64,000 bases of DNA from DATCMH01 sp036563505 (GCA_036563505.1 DATCMH010000012.1:62001-126000), one strand, 5' to 3'; positions 36,148-44,960 are shown, numbered from the stretch's first letter. Made by a program: numbers and translations. The notes: generated by a model from the sequence alone, not told the origin.

Positions 36148-37005
36148 CTACCCGCCGTTCGCCTTGCTCCCCGGCTGCCCGATGCCGTCGAACACCTTGC
36201 GAAGGCCTTCGACGTATTGCTCCTGGACCTCGTGGCCGGCCTGGAACATCTGGCGCCAGGCCTCGGACGGATCAGGCTGCGCCGGCTCGGGAGCCGGCGG
36301 TGGGGTCGGCGCGGCGGGTTGAGCGCCGAAGAACCCGCTCATCATCGCCTCGAACGGATTGCCCGGGGCGGCCGGCTGCGGCGGTGGCGGGGGCGGCGGT
36401 GCTTGTCCGAAGGCGCCGGCCATGAAGTCGCTCCAGGGATTGCCGGCGGTTGGAGGCGGCTCCGGACGGAGGTTCGGGGCGGCTTGGGCCGCGCCGGCGA
36501 AAGCGCCTTGCATGGCGCCCTGCATCGCCCCTTGCATCATCGCGAGCCAGGGCGCGAAAGGATTGACCGGTCCGGTTCCCGGCGCCTGCGCCGCGCGCTG
36601 AGCCAGACCCCCCATCAGCATCGTCCCGACCACCGGCAGGAGACGAGCCATCAGGTCGGCGCCGAGCCCGGCGAAGGCCGCTGCCCGCTCAGCGACGGCG
36701 CGGCTCGCTTCGGGCGATCCGAACAGGCTGCTCGCCAGGTCCGCGCCTTGCCGCTCGGCCTGGGGAGTGAAGGCCGCCTGCGGGTTGGCATAGGCCTGCG
36801 CCGCGGGATGCGATGCCATGGCCCCGAAGAGCTGCATCAGGGCGGCCGGGTTCTGCGCACTGTTCTGGAGCGCCAGGGCATAGGCCGGAAGGAGCGCTTC
36901 CGTCGCCTTGCGCACCTGCTCGGGCGTCAGCCCATATTGACGGGCCAGGTTGTCGAACGCGGCCCCGCCTTGGCCGTCGCGCAGGATGTCGAAGAGATTG
37001 AACAC
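36148..37005 (-). CDS. DUF937 domain protein with Pro/Gly-rich C-terminus
   Basis: 285 residues. Residues 1-110 (MFNLFDILRDGQGGAAFDNL, ARQYGLTPEQVRKATEALLP, ALALQNSAQNPAALMQLFGA) form a DUF937 domain (YidB-like, all helical). Then come a hydrophobic Ala/Gly region (GLGADLMARLLPVVGTMLMG), methionine repeats (MMQGAMQGAMQGAFAGAAQ) and a Pro-rich linker (GQAPPPPPPPQPAAP). The final helix (WRQMFQAGHEVQEQYVEGLR) is amphipathic and resembles a phasin-type binding helix, which is only a suggestion. No signal peptide. Function unknown. Separated from the MATE gene by about 95 bp. Confidence 0.82.
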   Translation of the reverse strand: MFNLFDILRDGQGGAAFDNLARQYGLTPEQVRKATEALLPAYALALQNSAQNPAALMQLFGAMASHPAAQAYANPQAAFTPQAERQGADLASSLFGSPEASRAVAERAAAFAGLGADLMARLLPVVGTMLMGGLAQRAAQAPGTGPVNPFAPWLAMMQGAMQGAMQGAFAGAAQAAPNLRPEPPPTAGNPWSDFMAGAFGQAPPPPPPPQPAAPGNPFEAMMSGFFGAQPAAPTPPPAPEPAQPDPSEAWRQMFQAGHEVQEQYVEGLRKVFDGIGQPGSKANGG

Positions 37006-37100
37006 GGGCGCCCTCCGGCCTCGGCTGCCGGCAAGGGTAGGGCCTCAGGTCCTGCACGACAATGTCAGGCCGGGGTTCAGGCCAGGGTTCAGACAAGAGT

Positions 37101-38516
37101 TCAGACCCGAGCGCGTCCGTCCTCCCGCGCGAGTTTCGTGATCGTCCAGAAGGCCGTGGCGATCGCCGCGCAGCCGAAGACGAGCGACCCGACGCCGGTT
37201 CCGGCCAGCGCCCCCTCCGGCCCGGCGAGCCAGGCGCCGACGAGGGCGAAGGGGATCGTGCCGAGCGTCGCCCGGCCCCAGTTGAAGGCCGTCGAGTAGA
37301 GCGGAAAGCCGAGATTGTTGAACGAGGCGTTGGCGACGAAGAGGAGCCCGTTGAAGAACCACAGCGCCCCGCTCACCCAGCAGAAGAAGGAGACGAGGTG
37401 CGCGGTCGGCCCCGTGATCTGAAACAGCCGGAGGATGAGACCCTCGGCGAGCAGCAGGAGCGCCCAGACCACGCCCGTGTAGATCGTCATGAACAGCACG
37501 CTGGCGCGCAGCGTCTCGCGCATGCGGTCGAAGCGGCCCGCGCCCCAGTTCTGGCCGAGGATCGGACCGACCGCGCCGGACAGCGCGAAGATGCCTCCGA
37601 AAACCACCGGGACGAGGCGGTCGATGATGCTGCCTCCCGCGACGATCGCGTCTCCGAAGCGGGCGAGGATGCCCGCCAGGAAGGCGTTGGCGAGCGCCGG
37701 GGCCACGTTGGTGAGCACGGCGGGAAAGCCGATCCGGTAGACCGCCCGGGCATCCGCCACGACGTCGGCGACGCTGGGTCGGGCCACGAGATCGTGCACC
37801 CGCACCGCGCCGTGCAGGCCGACCAGTGCGAAGACGAGGCGCGATCCCACCGTCGCCCAGGCCGCCCCGTCCGTGCCGAGGCCGAGCCCAAAGATGAGGA
37901 GAGGGTCGAGCCCGGCCGTCACGAGGCCGCCGATCAGGGTCACGTACATGGCCCTCGCGGCATCGCCGACTGCCCGCAGCACCCCGGAATATCCCATCCC
38001 GAGAGCCATCAGGGCATTCGAGGGCAGGGTGATCCACAAGAAGCGCTCCGCGACGGCATAGGCCTCGCCGGTCGCCCCGAGCCGTCCGAGGATGAGGGGC
38101 AGGAAGGCGAGCATTAGGAGGCTGATGGCCAGCGCCACGATCACGAGGTGGACCAGAGACGAGGCGGCGAGACGCCGGGCCAGGGGCCGGTCGCCGGCGC
38201 CGAGCGCCCGGGACACGAGGGCACCGGCCGCGATCATGAGACCGATATTGATCGAGACGCCGAAGAACAGGACCACGGTCGCGAAGCCGACGCCCGCCGT
38301 GAGGCTCGGGTCGCCGAGCCAGGACACGTAGAGGAGGGACAGGAAGTCCACGACGAACACGGCGACGAGGCCCACCGCCCCCGTCCCCGTCATCACCGCG
38401 ACGTGGCGCAGGGGCGAGCCGGTGACGAAGCGGGCCGTCTCCCCCGCCGCCGGGGCGGCGGACGAGACGGGAGCGGTCACGGGTTGGGGCGGGGCAACAG
38501 GGGACGGAATGTCCAT
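37101..38516 (-). CDS. MATE-family multidrug/cation antiporter
   Basis: 471 residues, 12 transmembrane helices in two six-helix halves (repeat seen as AVGLVAVFVVDFLSLLYVSW near 48 and the partner around VPVVFGGIFALSGAVGPILG). The N-terminal 35 residues are Pro/Ala/Val-rich and cytosolic. Exports cationic compounds in exchange for Na+ or H+. The start ATG shares one base with the kefB-like stop (TGATG at 38514-38518), so the two are translationally coupled. Pairing of a MATE exporter with a potassium/proton antiporter suggests joint control of cation or electrophile stress, but that is inference. Confidence 0.9.
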   Translation of the reverse strand: MDIPSPVAPPQPVTAPVSSAAPAAGETARFVTGSPLRHVAVMTGTGAVGLVAVFVVDFLSLLYVSWLGDPSLTAGVGFATVVLFFGVSINIGLMIAAGALVSRALGAGDRPLARRLAASSLVHLVIVALAISLLMLAFLPLILGRLGATGEAYAVAERFLWITLPSNALMALGMGYSGVLRAVGDAARAMYVTLIGGLVTAGLDPLLIFGLGLGTDGAAWATVGSRLVFALVGLHGAVRVHDLVARPSVADVVADARAVYRIGFPAVLTNVAPALANAFLAGILARFGDAIVAGGSIIDRLVPVVFGGIFALSGAVGPILGQNWGAGRFDRMRETLRASVLFMTIYTGVVWALLLLAEGLILRLFQITGPTAHLVSFFCWVSGALWFFNGLLFVANASFNNLGFPLYSTAFNWGRATLGTIPFALVGAWLAGPEGALAGTGVGSLVFGCAAIATAFWTITKLAREDGRARV

Positions 38517-40357
38517 CAGGCCGCTTCCTCGCCGCCGAGGATGTCGCGGGTCTCGGGCGACAGCGCGGTGGAGCGGGCCTTGGGGGCGGTGAGGGGCTGC
38601 GGCGTGAGGCGCGGCGTGCCGACCAGGAGGTCGGAGCCGCCCATCAGACCCTCGTCCTTCTGCATCATCAGGCGGGCGACGTCGCGGCGGCGCACGTCTT
38701 CCACGGTGGCCGTCGCCTCCGCCGCCGAGACGCCGAGCTCCTCGAGCGTGGCGCCGCCGAAGTTGAGCGCCGACTCGAAGGTTTCCCGCATCAGGTAGTC
38801 CACCTCGAGCGCCATGAGGTCGATGGCATGGATGCGGTCATAGGCGCGCATGTAGGTGCGCAGGGTCGGGAATTCCTGGTGCGCGATCTCCGCGATTTTG
38901 AGCGCGGCCTCGCGGTCGTCGACGCAGACGCACAGCACCTTGGCCCGCGCGGCGCCGGCGGCACGCAGCACGTCGAGACGGGTGCCGTCGCCATAGTAGA
39001 TGCGGAAGCCGAAGCTCGAGGCGCCGCGGATGCGCTCCACGTCCTTGTCGATGACCGTGACGTCGACGTCCCGCGCCAGGAGTACCTGGTTCACCACCTG
39101 CCCGAACCGACCGAAGCCCACCACCAGGACCTCGCCGCCTGAGGCCTCCTCCATAGCCCGCAACTCGGGCTCGTCCTCGCGCCGGCGGGCCCGCTCGAGG
39201 ACGAGGTCGATGACCTTGGCGATGGGCGGGCCGAAGACCATCGTGAGCGCGGCGAGCGCCGTCGCGAGCTGGGCGTCACCGCCGGCGAGGAGCCCGAGGC
39301 CTGCGCCGAGGGGCAGGAGCACGAAGGCGAACTCGCCCGCCGGCGCCAGCACCGCGCCGGCTCGCAAGCCGTCGCGCCAGCCCGAGCCCGTGGCGCGCAG
39401 GAGCACGGCGGCGAGCAGGATCTTGGCGCCGATGACCCCGAGCGTCGCCGCCGCCAGAAACGGCCAGGCCCGGCGCACGAGCCCGGCGTCGATCGACATG
39501 CCGACGCTCATGAAGAAGAGGCCGAGCAGGATGCCGCGGAAGGGCTCGATGTCGGCTTCGAGCTGGTGGCGGAAGTTCGATTCGGCGAGCAGGACGCCGG
39601 CGAGAAAGGCGCCCATGGCCATCGAGAGGCCGACTTGCTCCATCAGCACCGCGGTGCCGAGCACCACGAGAAGCGCCGACGCCGTCATCACCTCCCGCGC
39701 CCGGCTGCCGGCGAGGAAGCGGAAGAACGGGTTGAGCCCGTAGCGCCCGACGAGGATGACGAGGAGGATGGCGCCCGCGGCCTTGCCCACGGTGATAGCC
39801 TGTCCGGCGAAGTCCTCGCCGCCCGAGGTGCTCGCCAGCAGCGGCAGGAGGGCCAGGATCGGCACGATGGAGAGGTCTTGGAACAGGAGCACCCCGAAGG
39901 CGCGCCGGCCGTAGGGCGCCTGCAAGTCGCTTCGCTCCTCCAGCACTTGCAGCGCGATGGCGGTGGCCGACAGGGCGAGCGCGAGGCCCACCGTGAGGGC
40001 CCCCCGGAACGGCAGGCCATAGGCCATGCCGGCAGCCGTCATGAGGGCGCCCGTCACCGCGAGCTGCAGTGCGCCGAGGCCGAAGATGTCGCCCTTCATC
40101 GAGAGGAGGTGCGAGAGCTTGAGCTCCAGCCCGATGATGAAGAGGAGGAGCACGACGCCGAGCTCGGCAACGCCCCGCGCCGTCTCCGGATCCGCGATGA
40201 GGGACAATCCCGACGGCCCGACCGCCACGCCCGCGGCGAGGTAGCCCAGCACGGCGCTCTGCCCGAGCCGCCGCGCCAGCGGCACGGCGACCACCGCCGC
40301 CGCGCACAAGGTGAGCACGGGCGGCAGGAAACTCGCGTGAGAGGCGGCACCGGCCAT
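38516..40357 (-). CDS. KefB/KefC-type glutathione-regulated K+/H+ antiporter
   Basis: 613 residues. The CPA2 transporter domain (about 1-385) includes LGYLAAGVAVGPSGLSLIAD, ELGVVLLLFIIGLELKLSHL, ALALSATAIALQVLEERSDL and LLGLFFMSVGMSIDAGL. Then an RCK_N domain begins at about 405 (EVLVVGFGRFGQVVNQVLLA, VTVIDKDVERI, YYGDGTRLDVLRAAGAARAK). The C-terminal tail of about 60 residues is charged. Effluxes K+ and acidifies the cytosol in response to electrophile-glutathione adducts. A KefF/KefG-type ancillary reductase is not adjacent. Its start is at the edge of a 502-bp gap with ispH on the other side. Confidence 0.92.
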   Translation of the reverse strand: MAGAASHASFLPPVLTLCAAAVVAVPLARRLGQSAVLGYLAAGVAVGPSGLSLIADPETARGVAELGVVLLLFIIGLELKLSHLLSMKGDIFGLGALQLAVTGALMTAAGMAYGLPFRGALTVGLALALSATAIALQVLEERSDLQAPYGRRAFGVLLFQDLSIVPILALLPLLASTSGGEDFAGQAITVGKAAGAILLVILVGRYGLNPFFRFLAGSRAREVMTASALLVVLGTAVLMEQVGLSMAMGAFLAGVLLAESNFRHQLEADIEPFRGILLGLFFMSVGMSIDAGLVRRAWPFLAAATLGVIGAKILLAAVLLRATGSGWRDGLRAGAVLAPAGEFAFVLLPLGAGLGLLAGGDAQLATALAALTMVFGPPIAKVIDLVLERARRREDEPELRAMEEASGGEVLVVGFGRFGQVVNQVLLARDVDVTVIDKDVERIRGASSFGFRIYYGDGTRLDVLRAAGAARAKVLCVCVDDREAALKIAEIAHQEFPTLRTYMRAYDRIHAIDLMALEVDYLMRETFESALNFGGATLEELGVSAAEATATVEDVRRRDVARLMMQKDEGLMGGSDLLVGTPRLTPQPLTAPKARSTALSPETRDILGGEEAA

Positions 40358-40511
40358 GGGCGGAGTCTTCTCGAATCTGTCGCGGTGGGTTGGAAGGGCA
40401 GGGCGGAGCCCACGCTGCAGGTGTTCTAGCGCGCTCGGACGAGAAGCGCGAGGTGCGCTGGCGCACGGACAGAGTCGGGAGCGGGTTCGGCTGCGGTCGG
40501 TTCCTTGCCGG

Positions 40512-40781
40512 TCATGGCCGGGCTTGACCCGGCCATCTCGGTTCGCGGGCTCGGGTGTTCGCGCCGAGGTTCGCGGGTCGAGCCCGCGAACGACATTGCT
40601 GAAGTTTTGAACGTATCGGGCCTATGCCCGGCACCCCTCATCCGCCCTCCTTTCGGAGGGCACCTTCTCCCGCAGAGGGGAGAAGGTAGGGCGCGCCGCC
40701 CTCTCCCCTCTGCGGGAGAGGATGGCCCCGCAAAGCGGGGTCGGGAGAGGGGGCGCTGCGCAGCAGCGCTCGGCGCCAGCC
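40512..40781 (+). repeat. Composite palindromic intergenic element, copy 2
   Basis: 270 bp in the 502-bp gap between divergent kefB-like and ispH genes. Module B at 40512-40596 (TCATGGCCGGGCTTGACC, then CCATCTCGG, and the TTCGCGGG/CCCGCGAA dyad), a 36-nt spacer, then block C2 at 40633-40781 (ACCCCTCATCCGCCCTCC, hairpins CTTCTCCC/GGGAGAAG and CTCTCCC/GGGAGAG, ending CGGCGCCAGCC). The other bases of the gap (40358-40511 and 40782-40859) show no gene. The ispH and kefB promoters must lie in or around this element. Confidence 0.85.
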
Positions 40782-40859
40782 GATCAGGACCCTTCGACCT
40801 CCCTGCCATGCCGCCGCATTCGCTTGACACCGGCACGGCCCGCCCGCACATCGGACGCG

Positions 40860-41819
40860 ATGACGAAGCCCACGCTCCAGGTTCTGCTGTGCGCGCCGCG
40901 CGGCTTCTGCGCCGGCGTCGTGCGGGCGATCGATGCGGTGGAGCAGGCGCTCCTGCGCTACGGGCCGCCGGTCTACGTGCGGCACGAGATCGTCCACAAC
41001 CGCTACGTCGTCGAGAGCCTGAAGCGCAAGGGCGCCGTCTTCGTGCGCGAGCTCGACGAGGTGCCGGACGGTTCGGCCCCCGTGATCCTCTCCGCCCACG
41101 GGGTGCCGCGCTCCGTTCCCGAGGCCGCCGCGGCGCGCCGCCTCTTCGCCGTGGACGCCACCTGCCCCCTGGTGACGAAGGTGCACCGCGAGGCGATGGT
41201 TCATCACAAGCGCGGGCGCCACGTGATCCTCGTCGGCCATGCCGGGCATCCCGAGGTGGTGGGGACGCTCGGGCAGCTCCCTCCCGGCGCCATGAGCCTC
41301 GTCGAGACCCTCGAGGAAGTGGCGACGCTCCGGCCGGCCGACCCGCACAGCCTCGCCTTCGTGACCCAAACCACGCTCTCCGTGGACGACACGCGGGAGA
41401 TCGTGGAGGCCTTGAAGGCCCGCTTCCCCGAGATCGCCGGGCCGCACAAGGAAGACATCTGCTACGCCACGACCAACCGCCAGGAGGCGGTGAGCCGGGT
41501 CGCGCCCCAGGTCGACGCGGTGATCGTGGTCGGGTCGCCCAACTCCTCCAACTCGCAGCGGCTGCGCGAGGTCGCCGAACGGGCGGGCGCGCCTTTCGCG
41601 AGGCTGATCCTGCGCGCCGAGGAGATCGACTGGGCGGAGTTCGCGACAGTCCGGCGCCTCGGCGTCACGGCCGGCGCCTCCGCGCCCGAAGTGCTGGTCG
41701 AGGAGATCCTCGACGCCTTCGCCGCCCGGTTCGACCTTGAGGTCGAAACCGTGACCACGGCCAACGAGAGCGTGTTCTTCCCGCTTCCCCGCGAGCTGCG
41801 CCCCGAGGCGGCGGCTTAA
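40860..41819 (+). CDS. ispH: 4-hydroxy-3-methylbut-2-enyl diphosphate reductase
   Basis: 319 residues, last step of the MEP isoprenoid pathway, making IPP and DMAPP. The ATG at 40860 is the one that fits family starts (MTKPTLQVLLCAPRGFCAGV); upstream in-frame starts lie in the repeat element. The 4Fe-4S cysteines are C17 (GFCAGV), the Cys in VDATCPLVTKVH and the one in KEDICYATTNRQ. The catalytic Glu and His patch GHAGHPEVVGT and ending VGSPNSSNSQRL are present. Starts a plus-strand run with thrB (15 bp gap) and rnhA. Confidence 0.97.
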   Translation: MTKPTLQVLLCAPRGFCAGVVRAIDAVEQALLRYGPPVYVRHEIVHNRYVVESLKRKGAVFVRELDEVPDGSAPVILSAHGVPRSVPEAAAARRLFAVDATCPLVTKVHREAMVHHKRGRHVILVGHAGHPEVVGTLGQLPPGAMSLVETLEEVATLRPADPHSLAFVTQTTLSVDDTREIVEALKARFPEIAGPHKEDICYATTNRQEAVSRVAPQVDAVIVVGSPNSSNSQRLREVAERAGAPFARLILRAEEIDWAEFATVRRLGVTAGASAPEVLVEEILDAFAARFDLEVETVTTANESVFFPLPRELRPEAAA

Positions 41820-41834
41820 GCGCGGAGAGGCAGC

Positions 41835-42800
41835 TTGGCCGTCTACACGGAAGTCTCCGACGAGGAGCTCGCGGCCTTCGTCGCGGCCTACGAGATCGGC
41901 GGGGTGCTCTCCTGCAAGGGCATCGCCGAGGGCGTCGAGAACTCCAACTACCTGCTGCGCACCGAGGGCGGCCAGTTCATCCTTACCCTCTACGAGAAGC
42001 GGGTGCGCGAGGCGGACCTGCCCTTCTTCTTGAGTCTCATGCAGCATCTCGCCGGCAAAGGGCTGACCTGCCCGCTGCCTGTCCGGACGAGAGCGGGGCA
42101 GGCGCTCGGGCGAGTGGCGGGGCGGCCGGCCGCCCTCATCACGTTCCTCGACGGCCTGTCCGTGCGCCGACCGGCGGCGCGCCATTGCGCGGCGGTGGGC
42201 GAGGCCATGGCGCGCATGCATGTCGCCGCCCTTGATCTCGGGCTCGAGCGGGCGAACGCGCTTTCCGTGGACGGCTGGCCGCCGCTCTTCGCCGCGGCCG
42301 AAGCCCAGGCCGACCGGGTCGCGCCGGGGCTCGCCGACCGCACGAGGCTCGAGCTCGATCACCTCGCGCGGGCTTGGCCGACCAGCCTGCCCCGGGGCGT
42401 CATCCACGCCGACCTGTTCACCGACAACGTGTTCTTCATCGGCGCGGAGCTGTCGGGCATCATCGACTTCTACTTCGCCTGCACCGATCTCCTCGCCTAC
42501 GACCTTGCCATCAGCCTCAATGCTTGGTGCTTCGAGCCCGACGGCTCGTTCAATCTCACGAAGGGCCAGGCGATGATCGCGGGCTATCAACGGGTGCGGC
42601 CTTTGGAACGGGCGGAGATCGAGGCCCTGCCGACGCTCGCCCGCGGGGCGGCGCTGCGCTTCATGCTCACCCGCCTCGTCGACTGGCTCAACGTGCCGCC
42701 CGGAGCTCTCGTGAAGCCCAAGGACCCCCTCGAATACGACCGCAAGCTCGCTTTCCACCGCCGGGTCGACACCGCCCGCGACTACGGGCTCGCGGCGTGA
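41835..42800 (+). CDS. thrB: Homoserine kinase (type II, choline-kinase-like)
   Basis: 321 residues with a TTG start (41835); GGAGAGG is about 4 nt upstream. Phosphorylates L-homoserine, feeding ThrC. It is the choline/aminoglycoside-kinase-fold form, not the GHMP type: Brenner-type catalytic motif VIHADLFTDNVFFIG (HxDxxxxN), metal site LSGIIDFYFACTDLLAYDLA, and N-terminal GVENSNYLLRTEGGQFILT. Length fits ThrB of alphaproteobacteria. It lies between ispH and rnhA; its last 4 bases overlap the rnhA GTG. Partner thrC is at 50.3-51.7 kb on the other strand. Confidence 0.95.
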   Translation: MAVYTEVSDEELAAFVAAYEIGGVLSCKGIAEGVENSNYLLRTEGGQFILTLYEKRVREADLPFFLSLMQHLAGKGLTCPLPVRTRAGQALGRVAGRPAALITFLDGLSVRRPAARHCAAVGEAMARMHVAALDLGLERANALSVDGWPPLFAAAEAQADRVAPGLADRTRLELDHLARAWPTSLPRGVIHADLFTDNVFFIGAELSGIIDFYFACTDLLAYDLAISLNAWCFEPDGSFNLTKGQAMIAGYQRVRPLERAEIEALPTLARGAALRFMLTRLVDWLNVPPGALVKPKDPLEYDRKLAFHRRVDTARDYGLAA

Positions 42801-43282
42801 GCGAGGCGGCTGGGGCGGACGCCGCGGAGCGCGTCACGGTTTATACGGACGGCGCCTGCTCCGGGAATCCGGGGCCGGGCGGCTGGGGCGCGATCCTTCT
42901 GTTCCGCGGCACCGAGAAGGAGCTCTCGGGCGGCGAGGCGCATACCACCAACAACCGCATGGAACTGATGGCGGCGATCCAGGCGCTCGAAGCCCTGCGC
43001 CGCCCATGCCAGGTCGAGCTCTTCACCGACTCGCAATACGTGCGCAACGGCATCACCGCCTGGCTGCGCAACTGGAAAGCCCGGGGCTGGCGCACCGCGG
43101 ACAACAAGCCGGTCAAGAACGACGACCTCTGGCGCCGCCTCGACGAGGCGCGGACCCGTCACGAGGTGCGCTGGCACTGGGTCAAGGGCCACGCCGCCGA
43201 CCCGCTCAACAACCGGGTCGACGCGCTCGCCGTCGCCGCCATGGCGCCGTTCCGGCAGCGGCGCGGGGCCACGGGGGCATAA
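42797..43282 (+). CDS. rnhA: Ribonuclease HI
   Basis: 161 residues, cleaves RNA in RNA-DNA hybrids. GTG start overlapping thrB by 4 bp (GTGA). Catalytic DEDD set: Asp in VTVYTDGACSGNPGPGGWGA, Glu in NNRMELMAAIQAL, Asp in VELFTDSQYVRNGI and Asp in NNRVDALAVAAM, plus the basic protrusion WKARGWRTADNKPVKN. The start is set by overlap, since the longer upstream frame reads through thrB. Coupling to thrB and ispH is common in alphaproteobacteria. Confidence 0.96.
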   Translation: MSEAAGADAAERVTVYTDGACSGNPGPGGWGAILLFRGTEKELSGGEAHTTNNRMELMAAIQALEALRRPCQVELFTDSQYVRNGITAWLRNWKARGWRTADNKPVKNDDLWRRLDEARTRHEVRWHWVKGHAADPLNNRVDALAVAAMAPFRQRRGATGA

Positions 43283-43305
43283 GTCGAGGGCGTTTCCCTC
43301 TCAGT

Positions 43306-43423
43306 GTCATTCCGGGGCCGCGCAAGCGGAGCCCGGAACCCACGACTGGGTGGGTTGCTGCGGTAAAGGCCTCGGCCCAGTCATAAATTCCGGGCTCGGG
43401 CCGATGGCCCGCCCCGGAATGAC
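43306..43423. repeat. Palindromic intergenic element (GTCATTCCGGG family), copy 2
   Basis: 118 bp between convergent rnhA and peroxiredoxin. Terminal inverted repeat GTCATTCCGGGG at 43306-43317 and CCCCGGAATGAC at 43412-43423 (12 bp perfect), with an internal GCCCGGAACCC segment shared with copy 1 at 16929-17024. The outer bases match copy 1; interior differs. Confidence 0.82.
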
Positions 43424-43435
43424 GAGGGGATCTCC

Positions 43436-43921
43436 TCAAAGCGTCTTGAGCAGCATCTCCGCGCCCGAGACGTCCGCCTTCGAGGGCGTGTCCTCGACGT
43501 TGAGCGCCTTCACGACCCCATCATCGACGAGCATGGAGTAGCGCTGGGAGCGGGTGCCGAGGCCGAAGCCGCTGCCGTCGAGCACGAGGCCGAGCGCCTT
43601 GGCGAAATCCGCGTTGCCGTCGGCGAGGAAGACGAAGTCCGGGTCGGCGCCCGACGCCTTGGCCCAGGCGTCCATGACGAAGACGTCGTTGACCGAGGTC
43701 ACCGCGATGGCGTCGACACCGCGGCCGCGGATCTCCGTCGCCTTCTCGACGTAGCCCGGGAGATGGTTGCGGTGGCAGGTGGGCGTGAAGGCGCCGGGCA
43801 CCGCGATCAGCACGACCTTGCGGCCCTTGAACACGTCATCCGTGGTGCGGGCCGCGGGACCGTCGGCGGTCATCACGCGAAAAGTCGCCTGCGGCAGGCG
43901 GTCGCCGACCTGGATCGTCAT
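43436..43921 (-). CDS. Peroxiredoxin, Prx5 type
   Basis: 161 residues, thiol peroxidase. Peroxidatic Cys is C49 in VPGAFTPTCHRNHLPGYV, a clear Prx5 (AhpC/TSA, hybrid-Prx) motif; other blocks are DAIAVTSVNDVFVMDAW and DGNADFAKALGLVLDGSGFG. Reduces hydrogen peroxide and alkyl hydroperoxides, likely with a glutaredoxin or glutathione partner. No fused glutaredoxin domain. Start ATG at 43921. Preceded on the same strand by the DsbD-alpha protein at 52 bp, which might share its transcript. Confidence 0.95.
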   Translation of the reverse strand: MTIQVGDRLPQATFRVMTADGPAARTTDDVFKGRKVVLIAVPGAFTPTCHRNHLPGYVEKATEIRGRGVDAIAVTSVNDVFVMDAWAKASGADPDFVFLADGNADFAKALGLVLDGSGFGLGTRSQRYSMLVDDGVVKALNVEDTPSKADVSGAEMLLKTL

Positions 43922-43973
43922 ATAAGGAAACTCCGAACTTAAGAAGGGCGCGGACGCGCCGTCGCCGGCTCAG

Positions 43974-44870
43974 TTAGCGTGGCAGCGCGCCGGCGTCGAG
44001 ACCGGCCTCGACCTCGACGGCGGTCTCGCTCGAAACGAGGGTGAGGAGCAGGGGTACTGAACCGGCGGGCTGCTTGGGGCGCTCGACGATCTCGACGGGA
44101 AAGCGCAGCGTCGCTCCGTCCGCCGAACCTTGCGGGACACCCTCCCCGGCGCTGAGGAACCAATCTTCCGGCCCCTCGACGAAGAGCTGGGCGCCAGCCG
44201 GCGCACGGGCTTCGACCGTGAGCGCCGCCTGACCCGCGACTGGCGCGACCGCCAGCACGGCGAGCGGCTCCGAGGCGCCGAGCGCTGCTTTCCGCGGCAC
44301 GCGGCGCAGGGCGTCCCCGATCCGTCCGGCTTCGGCCGTGGTGGTCCCAGCGAGTGCGAGGGCGAGGTCGGCCCGGGCTGGGATGCAGATGTCCTTGCAG
44401 ACACCGTAGGCAAGATTCAGACGCAGCGCCACGGGCCGATCCGGCTCGAGGGGCGTCGCGCGGACGGGAAGGATCACCCCGCCGGCGTAGCCGAACGAGG
44501 TTCCGCCGCCGTCCTCGAAGCGCATCGGAGCGGGCCAGAGCACCTCGGCGGCGGCAAGGTTCACGGATCCGGACCAGTCGAGGGTCGGTGGAATGCCGGA
44601 ATCGCCGGGATGGCGCCAATAGGTCTTGAACCCCTCCGACAAAGCAATCTCGAGGCCGGCAAGGCGCACCGCGCCCTCAGGTCCGCCGTCCAGCAGGCGG
44701 ACGCGGGAGCGCTGACCCTCGGCCCAAGGTGAGGCGGAGGGCGAGGCGGAAGCCCAGGCCGTCCGACCGGGCATGAGGGCCAGCCCCGCGAGCCCGGCGA
44801 GCAGGGAACGGCGCGACACCGCAGCCGTCGGCGCGGACGTCGCTGGCATGGAACTTGGATCGCGTCTCAC
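43974..44870 (-). CDS. Secreted DsbD-alpha-like protein with Tat-type signal
   Basis: 298 residues. N-terminal SRRSLLAGLAGLALMPGRTA is a twin-arginine-type signal (RR followed by a hydrophobic core) and the mature protein is periplasmic. The DsbD N-terminal (alpha) immunoglobulin-like fold is suggested by SEGFKTYWRHPGDSGIPPTL, WPAPMRFEDGGGTSFGYAGG, and the paired cysteines in AYGVCKDICIPAR (Cx3C). No DsbD transmembrane or gamma domain is fused or adjacent. It probably carries electrons in the periplasm, but its partner is not visible. A GTG start at 44870 has a plausible ribosome site; an ATG seven codons on (44849) is an alternative. Confidence 0.85.
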   Translation of the reverse strand: MRRDPSSMPATSAPTAAVSRRSLLAGLAGLALMPGRTAWASASPSASPWAEGQRSRVRLLDGGPEGAVRLAGLEIALSEGFKTYWRHPGDSGIPPTLDWSGSVNLAAAEVLWPAPMRFEDGGGTSFGYAGGVILPVRATPLEPDRPVALRLNLAYGVCKDICIPARADLALALAGTTTAEAGRIGDALRRVPRKAALGASEPLAVLAVAPVAGQAALTVEARAPAGAQLFVEGPEDWFLSAGEGVPQGSADGATLRFPVEIVERPKQPAGSVPLLLTLVSSETAVEVEAGLDAGALPR

Positions 44871-44960
44871 GCTTGACCTTTACCTCCCGGGCGCACGACG
44901 CCACCAGCCACGTTCCCGTGAGGCCAAGGTTTCGACAGGCCGTCGTGCGGCGCTCAAGGG

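Noticed and set aside
40638..42758. 706-residue minus-strand open frame
   Set aside because: Antisense of ispH and thrB, both of which have complete catalytic motifs on the plus strand.
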